Shown one piece after another: positions 1-6,872 of a stretch of DNA of 64,000 nt. The DNA is taken from contig CABJBM010000024.1 in NCBI GenBank assembly GCA_902363835.1, positions 1 to 64,000 of the forward strand, in the 5' to 3' direction. Source of the DNA: Lachnospiraceae bacterium. Its GTDB lineage: Bacteria > Bacillota > Clostridia > Lachnospirales > Lachnospiraceae. The translations under genes and the position numbers were made by a program. A model generated the notes under the pieces. It was not told the origin of the DNA. It did not search any database and worked only from the letters and a program-made list of their open reading frames with translations. Numbering within the stretch: position 1 is the stretch's first letter; each line of letters starts with the position of its first letter.

Positions 1-68
1 GATAGCTCAGTCGGTAGAGCAAACGGCTGTTAACCGTTGGGTCGTAGGTTCAAGTCCTACTCGGGGAG
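1..68 (+). tRNA. tRNA-Asn (GTT), 5' end cut by the window
   Basis: The anticodon GTT sits in the stem-loop ctgttaac. The T-arm and the 3' acceptor half (tcgggga plus discriminator g) are present. Only the last two bases of the 5' acceptor half lie inside the window, so about five bases are missing on the left. No CCA is encoded. It is the first visible gene of a tRNA cluster. Confidence 0.93.
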
Positions 69-72
69 CTTT

Positions 73-144
73 GGCCCCATGGTCAAGCGGTTAAGACATC
101 GCCCTTTCACGGCGGTAACACGAGTTCGAATCTCGTTGGGGTCA
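73..144 (+). tRNA. tRNA-Glu (TTC)
   Basis: The acceptor stem ggcccca pairs with tggggtc, the discriminator is a, and the anticodon TTC lies in cctttcacg. It follows tRNA-Asn by 4 bp, so the two are co-transcribed. No CCA is encoded. Confidence 0.95.
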
Positions 145-150
145 TTAAAT

Positions 151-223
151 GCCGATGTGGCTCAATTGGCAGAGCAGCTGATTTGTAATCAGCAGGTTAT
201 CGGTTCGAGTCCGATCATCGGCT
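151..223 (+). tRNA. tRNA-Thr (TGT)
   Basis: The acceptor stem gccgatg pairs with catcggc, the anticodon is TGT in atttgtaat, and the discriminator is t. No CCA is encoded. Confidence 0.95.
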
Positions 224-261
224 TTTAGAAAATTTAATATGTTTGCAGATTATAATGTTTA

Positions 262-335
262 GGACCTTTAGCTCAGTTGGTTAGAGCAACCGGCTCATAA
301 CCGGTCGGTCCTGGGTTCGAGTCCCCGAAGGTCCA
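262..335 (+). tRNA. tRNA-Met (CAT)
   Basis: The acceptor stem ggacctt pairs with aaggtcc and the anticodon is CAT in gctcataac. The base-paired first acceptor position argues against initiator tRNA. A tRNA-Ile with lysidine-modified CAT cannot be excluded from sequence alone. Confidence 0.9.
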
Positions 336-358
336 CTAACACTGAACTAAATTAATCT

Positions 359-432
359 GGCCTGGTGGCTCAGCTGGTTAGAGCGCCGCCCTGTCACGGC
401 GGAGGTCGTGGGTTCGAATCCCATCCGGGTCG
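359..432 (+). tRNA. tRNA-Asp (GTC)
   Basis: The acceptor stem ggcctgg pairs with ccgggtc through two G-T wobbles, and the anticodon is GTC in ctgtcac. The discriminator is g, as expected for tRNA-Asp. No CCA is encoded. Confidence 0.94.
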
Positions 433-501
433 TTCTGTACAAAAAAGTACAGGCTTTACAAACCAGCAGGTAAGTTGTATAATACTTACTACATCGTATA
501 T

Positions 502-574
502 GGGATCTTAGCTCAGCTGGGAGAGCATCTGCCTTACAAGCAGAGGGTCATAGGTTCGAGCCCTATAGGTCCCA
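502..574 (+). tRNA. tRNA-Val (TAC)
   Basis: The acceptor stem gggatct pairs with aggtccc, the anticodon is TAC in cttacaag and the discriminator is a. No CCA is encoded. Confidence 0.95.
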
Positions 575-597
575 TTTCCATGAGCAATCATGAGAAT

Positions 598-683
598 GCC
601 GGCGTGGCGGAACTGGCAGACGCACAGGACTTAAAATCCTGCGGGACTTACCTCCCGTACCGGTTCGATTCCGGTCGCCGGCA
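598..683 (+). tRNA. tRNA-Leu (TAA)
   Basis: At 86 nt it has the long variable arm of class II tRNAs. The acceptor stem gccggcg pairs with cgccggc, and the anticodon is TAA in cttaaaat. No CCA is encoded. Confidence 0.95.
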
Positions 684-712
684 TTTGCCTGATGAGGCAA
701 ATAAGTGAATAT

Positions 713-786
713 GTGTGTGTAGCTCAGCTGGATAGAGCACTTGGCTACGGACCAAGGTGTCGGGAGTTCGAATCTTCTCACGCACG
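713..786 (+). tRNA. tRNA-Arg (ACG), last gene of the cluster
   Basis: The acceptor stem gtgtgtg pairs with cacgcac and the anticodon is ACG in gctacgga. A second tRNA-Arg(ACG) with a different acceptor stem and T-arm lies at 4591-4664, so this is not a simple duplication or an attachment-site copy. Confidence 0.94.
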
Positions 787-815
787 TACAGAAAACCTTT
801 ATTTTTCAAAGGTTA

Positions 816-850
816 ATAAAAAAGGCATCCTGTAAAGGGTGCCTTTTTTG
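816..850 (+). terminator. Intrinsic terminator of the tRNA cluster
   Basis: The stem aaaaaaggca pairs with tgcctttttt around a short loop and ends in a T run. A second small hairpin (aaccttt / aaaggtt, 795-813) lies just before it. The pair ends the tRNA transcript. Confidence 0.8.
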
Positions 851-857
851 CGGTGTG

Positions 858-911
858 ATTTTGCTGTTTCTTTTTACAAGTAATAAATTTCTGCCAATCG
901 TCCATACTATC
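858..911 (+). repeat. Imperfect direct repeat, copy 1 of 2
   Basis: This 54-bp segment recurs at 4265-4318 with 50 identical positions and no gaps. A further shared stretch, ttttgcgg, lies just upstream of both copies. Here it sits directly before the ribosome site of the 51-aa gene, so it may be a promoter-leader segment that was copied. Confidence 0.8.
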
Positions 912-926
912 ACGGAGGTGATAAGC

Positions 927-1082
927 ATGAAGAAGAACAAGGAAAATCCGGAACTTGAAAAAGAAGTGACTGAGGAAACCAATACCTTCAACAACCACTG
1001 GGGAACGGGACATTTCCTGGGGCCAAACACATTAAGGTATGAAGAAAACAGAGATGTTTACGAGGAAAAGGACAGCGAGTAG
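927..1082 (+). CDS. Small acidic protein of unknown function (51 aa)
   Basis: I do not recognise this protein. It is 51 residues long, rich in Glu, Asn and Lys, with a central aromatic/Gly patch (NNHWGTGHFLGPN, about residues 22-34), and no membrane segment or cysteine. The ATG at 927 was chosen because a good ribosome site (ggaggtgat) lies just upstream; a longer reading frame from 741 would run back through the tRNA-Arg and its terminator and is not credible. An intrinsic terminator overlaps the stop codon, so the gene looks like a self-contained single-gene unit. Its start region is preceded by the 54-bp repeat. The charged, Asn-rich make-up is reminiscent of small clostridial spore or stress proteins, but that is only a guess. 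Confidence 0.7.
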   Translation: MKKNKENPELEKEVTEETNTFNNHWGTGHFLGPNTLRYEENRDVYEEKDSE

Positions 1083-1096
1083 CTGTCTTTTTCTTT
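1066..1096 (+). terminator. Intrinsic terminator of the 51-aa gene
   Basis: The stem gacagc pairs with gctgtc around the loop gagta, extended by flanking A and T runs (tttttctttt). The stop codon lies inside the stem-loop. Confidence 0.85.
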
Positions 1097-1412
1097 TGCG
1101 GCTGGTAAGGATGCATGTAAAAGAAAGGATAAATGTCAATGGGGTGGAGAATCTAAGATGGGTATAAACGGATAAAGGTATTTGCTGTTTAGTGTAGCAA
1201 TAATATTGTACTCATGGTCATTTATAACCATGATTGAGGTTTCAGATAATAACTTCCTTTGTTATAATTAATGAGGTCAGAAACCAGCTATTAGGTGTAA
1301 CAGGTATTGACACCCAAGGAAATTTGCTCCGTCCCCTGTCCACTGCCTGCATTGCATTTTTTTATCCGCTTCCAGGCAACCAGAATACAAACATTATTAT
1401 GAGGAGGTTTAT
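1097..1412 (+). other. Gene-free stretch before the VOC gene
   Basis: I see no convincing gene in these 316 bp. A 7-bp inverted repeat (tcatggt / accatga, 1212-1233) and a TATAAT-like hexamer at 1263-1268 without a clear -35 are visible. The ribosome site of the next gene (gaggaggt) is at the right end. A 62-codon frame at 1234-1422 has no family resemblance or ribosome site. Confidence 0.5.
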
Positions 1413-1799
1413 ATGGCAATAAAATTAAAAACAGTAATCTTAGAATGTTGTGATATACCGCAATTGGTATCTTTCTATACAGGTCTTTTAAATTGGCCGG
1501 TTGTATTTGAACTAGATACTTTTGTGGGGATACACTCGAATGAAGAAGAAATGGGAATAGCCTTTCAATATGATGAAAAATACATCCCTCCCATATGGCC
1601 CTCACAACCGGGCCAGCAACAGATGATGTCGCATTTGGACTTTGGAGTAACCGATAAGAAGGAATTAAAAGAGGCAATAGAAAAGGCAATTAAATTAGGT
1701 GCAAAAATTGCTAATGACCAATACGGTGGGGAAGAGTGGGTTACTATGCTCGATCCTGCCGGACATCCGTTTTGCTTTGTAGTATGGAATCATAAATAA
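1413..1799 (+). CDS. VOC-superfamily (glyoxalase/bleomycin-resistance fold) protein
   Basis: This 128-aa protein has the two beta-alpha-beta-beta-beta modules of a single-domain VOC protein: an N-terminal strand (KTVILECCDI, about residues 5-14) followed by a helix with FYTGLLNW, and a C-terminal module beginning MSHLDFGV (about 73-80) and ending in TMLDPAGHPFCFVVW. The DPAGHPFCF signature is typical of the family. VOC proteins are metal-dependent lyases, isomerases, dioxygenases or drug-binding proteins; the substrate cannot be told from sequence. A strong ribosome site (gaggaggt) precedes the ATG. The gene stands alone between a gene-free stretch and a pseudogene, which suggests an accessory region. 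Confidence 0.85.
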   Translation: MAIKLKTVILECCDIPQLVSFYTGLLNWPVVFELDTFVGIHSNEEEMGIAFQYDEKYIPPIWPSQPGQQQMMSHLDFGVTDKKELKEAIEKAIKLGAKIANDQYGGEEWVTMLDPAGHPFCFVVWNHK

Positions 1800-1856
1800 T
1801 AAAAATCATATTTGAATCTAAAAGGGGCAGTCTTATATTAACGTAGGAATCGTGAA

Positions 1857-2202
1857 GTGGGTAAAGTTTTAGTAACGGGAACATTGTGAAATATTGGCAG
1901 ATACGTTGTGGAAGAATTATTGAATTTAAATGAATAAATTATTGCGGCAGGGCCAACAATTAGTATTCTACAAAATTTGTTTGGTGAACGAGTTTAAATA
2001 GCTCAGCATGACTTTAAGGATGAGACCACCTTTGATGCTGTGATCCCTGGACAAGGAGTACGTCAATGCAGCGGCCGTTCTATATTTCGTGACCAGAAAT
2101 GAGTATGGCAAAGGAGGTCACAGACGGATTCTTTAAGCTAACAGGCAAACAACCCCGGACATTTGAGGCTTTGTCATTACAAATAAAAAGGCATTTGAAT
2201 AA
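1857..2202 (+). pseudogene. Broken NmrA-like NAD(P)-binding protein (N- and C-terminal pieces joined)
   Basis: Reading from 1857 gives GKVLVTGT, then a stop, then NIGRYVVEELLNLNE and, after another stop, DFKDETTFDAV. This is the start of an NmrA/SDR-type Rossmann protein with its glycine-rich nucleotide loop. Directly afterwards comes EYVNAAAVLYFVTRN, and in another frame MAKEVTDGFFKLTGKQPRTFE (from 2105), which is the usual C-terminal end of the same family. The middle (roughly 150-170 residues by family norm) is missing, and at least three in-frame stops and two frameshifts are visible. The gene is therefore a deletion-scarred remnant. The frame reaching the TAA at 2200-2202 gives the natural C-terminal reading GFVITNKKAFE. 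Confidence 0.75.
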
Positions 2203-2258
2203 TTCGGTATGTTCCATGAAAATATGAAATACATGATCTTGAAAGGAGAAGGATGCTT

Positions 2259-3515
2259 ATGAGCATTGGTTATGCCTGTCTGACAATTGGTGTCCCAGGC
2301 ACAAGGCTACGGACATGTTCACTGAAAAATGCTGCACCCGATACATTGACTTCACTTATCCGTCACAATTTAGATGCTCTGGACTATATGCTGGATTATA
2401 ACATTGAGAATGGAATCCGGCTTTTCAGGATCAGTTCGGATATTATCCCTTTTGGTTCTCACCCGGTAAATTTACTGGAATGGTGGAATATATTTGCACC
2501 TAAACTTACATCAATTGGAGAAAAAGCGCGGGCAAACGGTTTGCGCCTTTCCATGCACCCCGGCCAGTACACTGTCTTAAATTCTCCTGATGAAGATGTG
2601 GTAGAACGGGCTATTGAAGATTTACGTTATCATTGCCGTTTTTTGGATTCTTTGGGCATGGGGCCTGAGCATAAGCTGATTCTCCATGTAGGCGGCATAT
2701 ACGGCGACAAAGCTGCTGCTGTTAACCGATTTATCCAACGTTACCGCTGCATGGATTACAATATTCGCAGCCGTCTGGTAATTGAAAATGACGACCGGCA
2801 CTATACTGTAGGAGATGTTTTAGCTATCAGCGAGAGCGAAAGCATACCGGTCGTGTTTGATAACCTGCATCATCAGATAAATCGGGATGATTCCCACACT
2901 GAAATTGAATGGATTGCCGCCTGTGCTGCCACGTGGGGCTCACAGGACGGAGCTCAGAAGCTGCACTATTCCCAGCAGGCCGAGGGAAAAAGGGTAGGTT
3001 CGCATTCTGACACAATTGACGCAGAAACCTTTATGGATTTTTACAGATGTCTTCCAAGTCCTGTGCCGGATATTATGCTGGAAGTGAAAGATAAAAATCT
3101 TTCTGCACTAAAGTGTATGACCTGTATTGCATTCCCTGAGATTGTGCGGTTGGAGAAAGAATGGAGCCGCTATAAATATTTAGTATTGGAACGATCTCCT
3201 GAAATTTATAGGAAAATCAGAGAACTGTTGAAGGACAAGCCTGATTACCCTGCCTTAGCTTTTTATCGCCTGATCGACGAAGCAATGTCTGTTTTGCCGG
3301 CTTACGGAAATATTATAAATGCGGCACAGCATGTCTGGGGTTATGTGAATACATCTGTTAATGATAAGGAAAAGATTACCTTTCAGCGCAATTTAGAACG
3401 AGTAGACAGGGGAGGATCGTCCCTTGCACTTAAACGGCTGTTGTGGAAACTGGCGGAGGTTCAGCAACAGGAGTATCTTCTGCGTTCTCTCTATTTTTTG
3501 GAGCTGCACAGTTAG
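2259..3515 (+). CDS. uvsE: UV DNA damage endonuclease UvsE
   Basis: The 418-aa product matches the UVDE family: it opens with SIGYACLTIGV and contains the TIM-barrel landmarks RISSDIIPFGSH, LSMHPGQYTVLNSPD, LILHVGGIYGDK, LVIENDD and PVVFDNLHHQIN, which carry the His, Asp and Glu metal ligands. The enzyme nicks DNA 5' of UV photoproducts and other lesions and starts an alternative excision repair pathway in the cytoplasm. The family's usual length is about 300 residues; the extra C-terminal 100 residues are typical of the Clostridium/Bacillus subgroup. The ATG at 2259 gives the family's normal N-terminus; an in-frame ATG six bases earlier sits very close to the ribosome site (aaaggagaagg). It is a single gene in a decayed neighbourhood. 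Confidence 0.9.
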   Translation: MSIGYACLTIGVPGTRLRTCSLKNAAPDTLTSLIRHNLDALDYMLDYNIENGIRLFRISSDIIPFGSHPVNLLEWWNIFAPKLTSIGEKARANGLRLSMHPGQYTVLNSPDEDVVERAIEDLRYHCRFLDSLGMGPEHKLILHVGGIYGDKAAAVNRFIQRYRCMDYNIRSRLVIENDDRHYTVGDVLAISESESIPVVFDNLHHQINRDDSHTEIEWIAACAATWGSQDGAQKLHYSQQAEGKRVGSHSDTIDAETFMDFYRCLPSPVPDIMLEVKDKNLSALKCMTCIAFPEIVRLEKEWSRYKYLVLERSPEIYRKIRELLKDKPDYPALAFYRLIDEAMSVLPAYGNIINAAQHVWGYVNTSVNDKEKITFQRNLERVDRGGSSLALKRLLWKLAEVQQQEYLLRSLYFLELHS

Positions 3516-3650
3516 TGACGTTATAAAAACGCCTATATCACAACGTATGCGGGATATAGGCGCACCAAGGTCAGTGGGAATGGAAGAAAACAACGCTCCA
3601 TATAAAATTAATAAACAATTGAGCAATATTTATGCATAAATAAAGTATAA

Positions 3651-3680
3651 AAAAAGCGGCTATATATTTGGCCGCTTTCA
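3651..3680. terminator. Bidirectional terminator between uvsE and the convergent gene
   Basis: The stem aaagcggc pairs with gccgcttt around tatatatttg, with A and T runs outside. It serves both uvsE on the plus strand and the minus-strand gene ending at 3684. Confidence 0.8.
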
Positions 3681-3683
3681 TTA

Positions 3684-4112
3684 TTAAAGGTATTCCTTTA
3701 GCGTATGGATGTTGTTTTCTTCAAATTTTTTTAACTTTTCCATGAGTTTGACAATATCTTCTTCTGCATCATGATATTTTTTGATGTTCTTAACAGCGTC
3801 AATAACACCCATATTACTGCCTATGATCATCATTTCTGCAATGTGCGAAGCTGACTTATCAGTCAAAGTCTGCATATTGATCATCAGATAAGCCCGTATT
3901 TTTTCAAACGCGCCGATTCCTTTTTCATCATAGCCATGAGAATTCAGCATAATTCTTGCCGATTCGTGCATTTGCTTGTATTCATCGTATTGGGACTGAA
4001 GTTGTTTTTTGAAGGTTTCATCTTCAACGATATCAAGAAGCTGGCTAATTGTTTCTGTTCCCATTTGGGAATTTTGATAAATGTAGTTTAAAAGTTCTGT
4101 ATTTCCATTCAT
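3684..4112 (-). CDS. Helical-bundle protein, ferritin-like, unknown function (142 aa)
   Basis: The 142-aa sequence is almost wholly helical, with no signal peptide or membrane segment. It has the pattern of a four-helix bundle: helix 1 around LLNYIYQNSQMGTETISQLL, helix 2 with KKQLQSQYDEYKQMHESA, helix 3 with SHIAEMMIIGSNMGVIDAV and helix 4 with DIVKLMEKLKKFEE. Spacing and length resemble clostridial ferritin-like or DUF3231/DUF2383-type proteins, but I cannot see a full di-iron EXXH pair, so metal binding is unproven. A ribosome site (aggagtg) precedes the ATG at 4112. It is a single gene, convergent with uvsE and sharing its terminator. Confidence 0.7.
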   Translation of the reverse strand: MNGNTELLNYIYQNSQMGTETISQLLDIVEDETFKKQLQSQYDEYKQMHESARIMLNSHGYDEKGIGAFEKIRAYLMINMQTLTDKSASHIAEMMIIGSNMGVIDAVKNIKKYHDAEEDIVKLMEKLKKFEENNIHTLKEYL

Positions 4113-4264
4113 TTGATCACACTCCTGACTATAGGATTTACTTTCTACTGGAATTTATGCAGATGGAAATAAACAGCAGAAGCGTGAAATGTTTTATTCT
4201 TGGTATGCGCGCCCAAGAGGGAGAGCGAAGGATTTAAAAAAGACATTTTGCGGATTTTGACGTA
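4113..4264. other. Upstream region of the minus-strand helical-bundle gene
   Basis: I see no gene here. It must hold the promoter of the minus-strand gene, but no clean sigma-A match stands out. At its right end, just before the 54-bp repeat, the short word ttttgcgg is shared with the sequence before repeat copy 1. Confidence 0.4.
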
Positions 4265-4318
4265 ATTTTGCTGTTTCTTTTTACACGTAATAAATTTCTG
4301 TCAATTGTCCGTACTATC
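4265..4318 (+). repeat. Imperfect direct repeat, copy 2 of 2
   Basis: It matches 858-911 at 50 of 54 positions. Here it is not followed by the 51-aa gene but runs into an unrelated open frame (4266-4469). One explanation is that an ancestral upstream segment was duplicated or that two related genes shared it and one has been replaced. Confidence 0.8.
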
Positions 4319-4469
4319 GGTTTTTCCAGGAGTTGTGACCTATCCGCAACTTTTTGAAGCTAAGTTTCCCGTAAACATGCCAGGCATGATTATTGTTTAC
4401 ATTGGTATCAAAAATGATTTTCTCATACCCATTTGCGAACAGTGCGGAATTGAGCATTTGGAGAAATAA
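4266..4469 (+). pseudogene. Orphan open frame, probable 3' remnant of an unidentified gene
   Basis: The frame is open for 67 codons, with no ATG or ribosome site at its left end. From about 4323 it looks like genuine protein: FPGVVTYPQLF, then a hydrophobic stretch MPGMIIVYIGI, then a CxxC pair in ICEQCGIEH before the stop at 4467-4469. I do not recognise the family. It most resembles the C-terminal end of a gene whose front was replaced by the 54-bp repeat segment. Confidence 0.35.
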
Positions 4470-4543
4470 GATCCCATGTTAAATTTAACTGAGAGAGTGA
4501 CAACACTGGCAGCTTCCTGGCTGGGGGAGAATGAATTCACCAC

Positions 4544-4572
4544 TTTACAAATCTGGCAAATAGGTGTATATT
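4544..4572 (+). promoter_or_regulatory. Sigma-A promoter of the second tRNA-Arg
   Basis: TTTACA and TATATT are separated by 17 bp and lie about 19 bp before the mature tRNA 5' end. Confidence 0.65.
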
Positions 4573-4590
4573 AGCCATGTACCATGAAAT

Positions 4591-4664
4591 GCGCCGGTAG
4601 CTCAGCTGGATAGAGCGTCTGGCTACGGACCAGAAGGCCGCGAGTTCGAATCTTGTCCGGCGCA
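4591..4664 (+). tRNA. tRNA-Arg (ACG), single gene
   Basis: The acceptor stem gcgccgg pairs with ccggcgc, the discriminator is a, and the anticodon is ACG. It has its own promoter and terminator. It differs from the cluster tRNA-Arg at 713-786 in both acceptor stem and T-arm. No CCA is encoded. Confidence 0.95.
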
Positions 4665-4666
4665 TG

Positions 4667-4711
4667 AAAAGAGCAGTTTTATTTTAATTGATAAAAACTG
4701 CTCTTTTTTTT
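4667..4711 (+). terminator. Intrinsic terminator of tRNA-Arg
   Basis: The 14-bp stem aaaagagcagtttt pairs with aaaactgctctttt around ttttaattgat-like loop sequence and ends in a T run. Confidence 0.92.
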
Positions 4712-4828
4712 AACTTGTTTTGGATAATTTTATGGGAAGAGTGTATTTATATAAATTATAGCTTGATTTTTTTTCAGAATTTATTATACTAAAGTTAAGG
4801 CTTTAAAGGCGTTAAAATCAGGTGCGAC

Positions 4829-4867
4829 GAGGTAGCTGTAGACAATAGGTGCAGTGCCTCTTTTTTT
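4829..4867 (+). terminator. Terminator-like hairpin in the leader of the muropeptide operon
   Basis: The arms gaggtagctgta and tgcagtgcctc pair with one bulged base and G-U wobbles, and seven T follow. The tRNA upstream already has its own terminator, so this hairpin may be an attenuator for the genes starting at 4904. The short word aggtgcgacg just before it recalls the conserved AGGUGCGA of lysine riboswitches, but the rest of that riboswitch is not visible. Confidence 0.5.
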
Positions 4868-4903
4868 ATATCAGGTTGCAAAATTTGGCTGGCAGGGAGT
4901 TTA

Positions 4904-5686
4904 TTGATAGACATGAAGGATGATATCATAAAGAAGCTGGAACAGCTTCCTGGGAAAATCAGTTTTTTATATGAGAATTTAAGTACAGGAGATGGATTTG
5001 CCTATCATGAGCAGGAACCTATGATGGCGGCAAGCGTTATCAAACTGTTTGTTATGGCGGCTGCATTTGAAAAGGAAAAAAAGGGAACTTTCCATATGGA
5101 TGAGATGTTTGCCGTAAAAAAGGAGGACCGGGTTCCCTCCTGCGGCGCCCTTACCTATCTTCATGATGGGATTTTAGTAACAGGTATGGACCTGGTCACT
5201 TTAATGATCATTTTCAGCGATAATACGGCGACAAATGTTCTGATTGATATCATTGGAATGGAGGAGATCAATAAAATCATCAGGGAGCTTGGATTCAGGC
5301 AGACACTTCTTCAAAGAAAAATGTATGATATGGAACGGGCAGGAAGAGGAATTCAGAACTACATAACTGCGTATGAAACAGGCAGGCTTCTAAAACTGAT
5401 GTATGAGGGCACCCTTATAGACAGGCAGTCCAGTGAAACCATGATTTCCATTTTGAAAAATCAGCAGCTTTGCAGCAAGATCCCATTTTATTTGCAGGCG
5501 CTTTTGGAAAGCCCGGAGATCGCCCACAAGACCGGAGAAGATACGGGGATCACTCATGATGTGGGAATTGTTTATGGAAAAGAACCATTTTTAGTCTGTT
5601 TCTGCGGAAATGAGACAGATACTCCGGCCTTTGAACGGGTCATGGCTGAGATTTCTCTGGATTTATACAAGGAGATCAATATATAA
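4904..5686 (+). CDS. Class-A beta-lactamase-fold serine hydrolase (no signal peptide)
   Basis: The 260-aa protein has the three active-site motifs of penicillin-recognising serine hydrolases: SVIK (Ser44, Lys47), SDN (105-107) and KTG (209-211). It has no signal peptide or lipobox, so it should be cytoplasmic, unlike true beta-lactamases. By family it acts on peptide or amide bonds of cell-wall-like substrates; the position beside a dipeptide epimerase and an oligopeptide transporter suggests processing of imported murein peptides, for instance as a carboxypeptidase or amidase. That role is inference. The start is uncertain: TTG at 4904 lies 4 bp after agggag, and ATG at 4913 lies 13 bp after it. 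A related but distinct hydrolase at 14183 closes the same locus. Confidence 0.8.
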   Translation: MIDMKDDIIKKLEQLPGKISFLYENLSTGDGFAYHEQEPMMAASVIKLFVMAAAFEKEKKGTFHMDEMFAVKKEDRVPSCGALTYLHDGILVTGMDLVTLMIIFSDNTATNVLIDIIGMEEINKIIRELGFRQTLLQRKMYDMERAGRGIQNYITAYETGRLLKLMYEGTLIDRQSSETMISILKNQQLCSKIPFYLQALLESPEIAHKTGEDTGITHDVGIVYGKEPFLVCFCGNETDTPAFERVMAEISLDLYKEINI

Positions 5687-5726
5687 GGAAACCAATTAAG
5701 AAATTCAGGAAATAGAGGGTAAATAA

Positions 5727-6812
5727 ATGAAGATTGTAAAAATAGACACGGCAAGGGTCAGTATTCCCCTTGTAACGCCGTTTAAAACGGCTCTTAGAAC
5801 GGTTGACAGCGTAAATGATATTGTAGTAAGGATCACAACGGATGACGGCCAGACAGGGTTTGGCGAGGCGCCTCCTACTGCGGTGATCACAGGAGACACC
5901 CAGGGGTCCATCCTTTCTGCGATTGAGGAATTCATTGCTCCGGCCATTGTTGGCATGGAGATTGAAAACCTGGATGGAATCATGAAGAAGCTTCATGGTT
6001 GTATATTAAAGAACAGTTCTGCGAAGGCAGCGGTGGACATGGCTGTTTACGACCTTTTTGCAAGGTCCTGCAAAAAACCCTTATATAAGGTACTGGGAGG
6101 CGCACAGAAGGAAATTGAAACGGATTTAACCATCAGTGTCAATGATGTTGAAGAGATGGTCAGTGACAGTTTAAAGGCCGTTTCACAGGGCTTTCGTATC
6201 CTGAAAATCAAGGTGGGGAAAGAGAGCAGCAAGGATGTGGAGCGGATTCAGGCAATCCGTCAGGCTGTTGGACCGGACATTAAGCTGCGCATTGATGCAA
6301 ATCAGGGCTGGTCTGCCAAGGATGCGGTCAGGATCATCAGGACACTGGAGGATATGGGAATTGACATGGATCTGGTGGAGCAGCCGGTAAATGCCCATGA
6401 TTTTGAGGGGATGAAGTTTGTGACCAGTCAGGTATATACCCCTATCCTGGCTGATGAGAGCGTTTTTTCTTCTGAGGATGCCATACATATTATCCGGGAA
6501 CGGGCGGCTGACCTTATTAATATTAAGCTTATGAAAACAGGAGGCATTTATGAAGCCTTAAAGATCTGCGCTATTGCGGAGAGCTTTGGTGTGGAATGCA
6601 TGATCGGGTGTATGCTGGAGAGCAAGATCGCAGTCAGTGCGGCAGCTCATCTGGCGGCTGGAAAGGGGATCATTACCCGGGCCGACTTAGATGGACCATC
6701 TCTTTGCAGAGAGGATCCTTATACCGGCGGACCTGTTTTTGACGGACCTAAGATTTTTATGAATGAAGATCCTGGAATGGGAATCATTAAGGTTCCTGCA
6801 TTTGGTGAGTAA
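5727..6812 (+). CDS. L-Ala-D/L-Glu (dipeptide) epimerase, enolase superfamily
   Basis: The 361-aa enzyme has a capping domain (1-125) and a beta-barrel with the muconate-lactonising-subgroup catalytic set: KIK (Lys160, Lys162), metal ligands Asp190 (IDANQGW), Glu218 (EQP) and Asp243 (ADES), and Lys267 (KLMK). The DLDGP motif (Asp320, Asp322) is the signature that binds the dipeptide amino group in L-Ala-D/L-Glu epimerases. It converts L-Ala-D-Glu from murein to L-Ala-L-Glu so that ordinary peptidases can finish the job. It lies 40 bp after the hydrolase gene and 60 bp before the binding-protein gene. The equivalent gene in Bacillus subtilis is ykfB, also next to a dipeptide transporter. Confidence 0.93.
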   Translation: MKIVKIDTARVSIPLVTPFKTALRTVDSVNDIVVRITTDDGQTGFGEAPPTAVITGDTQGSILSAIEEFIAPAIVGMEIENLDGIMKKLHGCILKNSSAKAAVDMAVYDLFARSCKKPLYKVLGGAQKEIETDLTISVNDVEEMVSDSLKAVSQGFRILKIKVGKESSKDVERIQAIRQAVGPDIKLRIDANQGWSAKDAVRIIRTLEDMGIDMDLVEQPVNAHDFEGMKFVTSQVYTPILADESVFSSEDAIHIIRERAADLINIKLMKTGGIYEALKICAIAESFGVECMIGCMLESKIAVSAAAHLAAGKGIITRADLDGPSLCREDPYTGGPVFDGPKIFMNEDPGMGIIKVPAFGE

Positions 6813-6872
6813 CAGGTTGATAGGATACTAATCCCCTATGGGTTAGAAATATTAAAAAATGGAGGAGAATTT

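Noticed and set aside
563..781. Minus-strand open frame across the tRNA-Val/Leu/Arg genes
   Set aside because: It is antisense to three tRNA genes and has no ribosome site; a chance frame.
741..926. N-terminal extension of the 51-aa gene back to 741
   Set aside because: It would translate through tRNA-Arg and an intrinsic terminator; the ATG at 927 has its own strong ribosome site.
1234..1422. 62-codon frame before the VOC gene
   Set aside because: No ribosome site, no family resemblance, and it overlaps the VOC ribosome site and start.
713..4664. Genomic island integrated in tRNA-Arg, with the two tRNA-Arg genes as att borders
   Set aside because: The two tRNAs differ in acceptor stem and T-arm, so there is no attL/attR-type identity, and no integrase is present.
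4904..5686. Beta-lactam resistance gene
   Set aside because: Active-site motifs are present but there is no export signal, and the context is muropeptide recycling.
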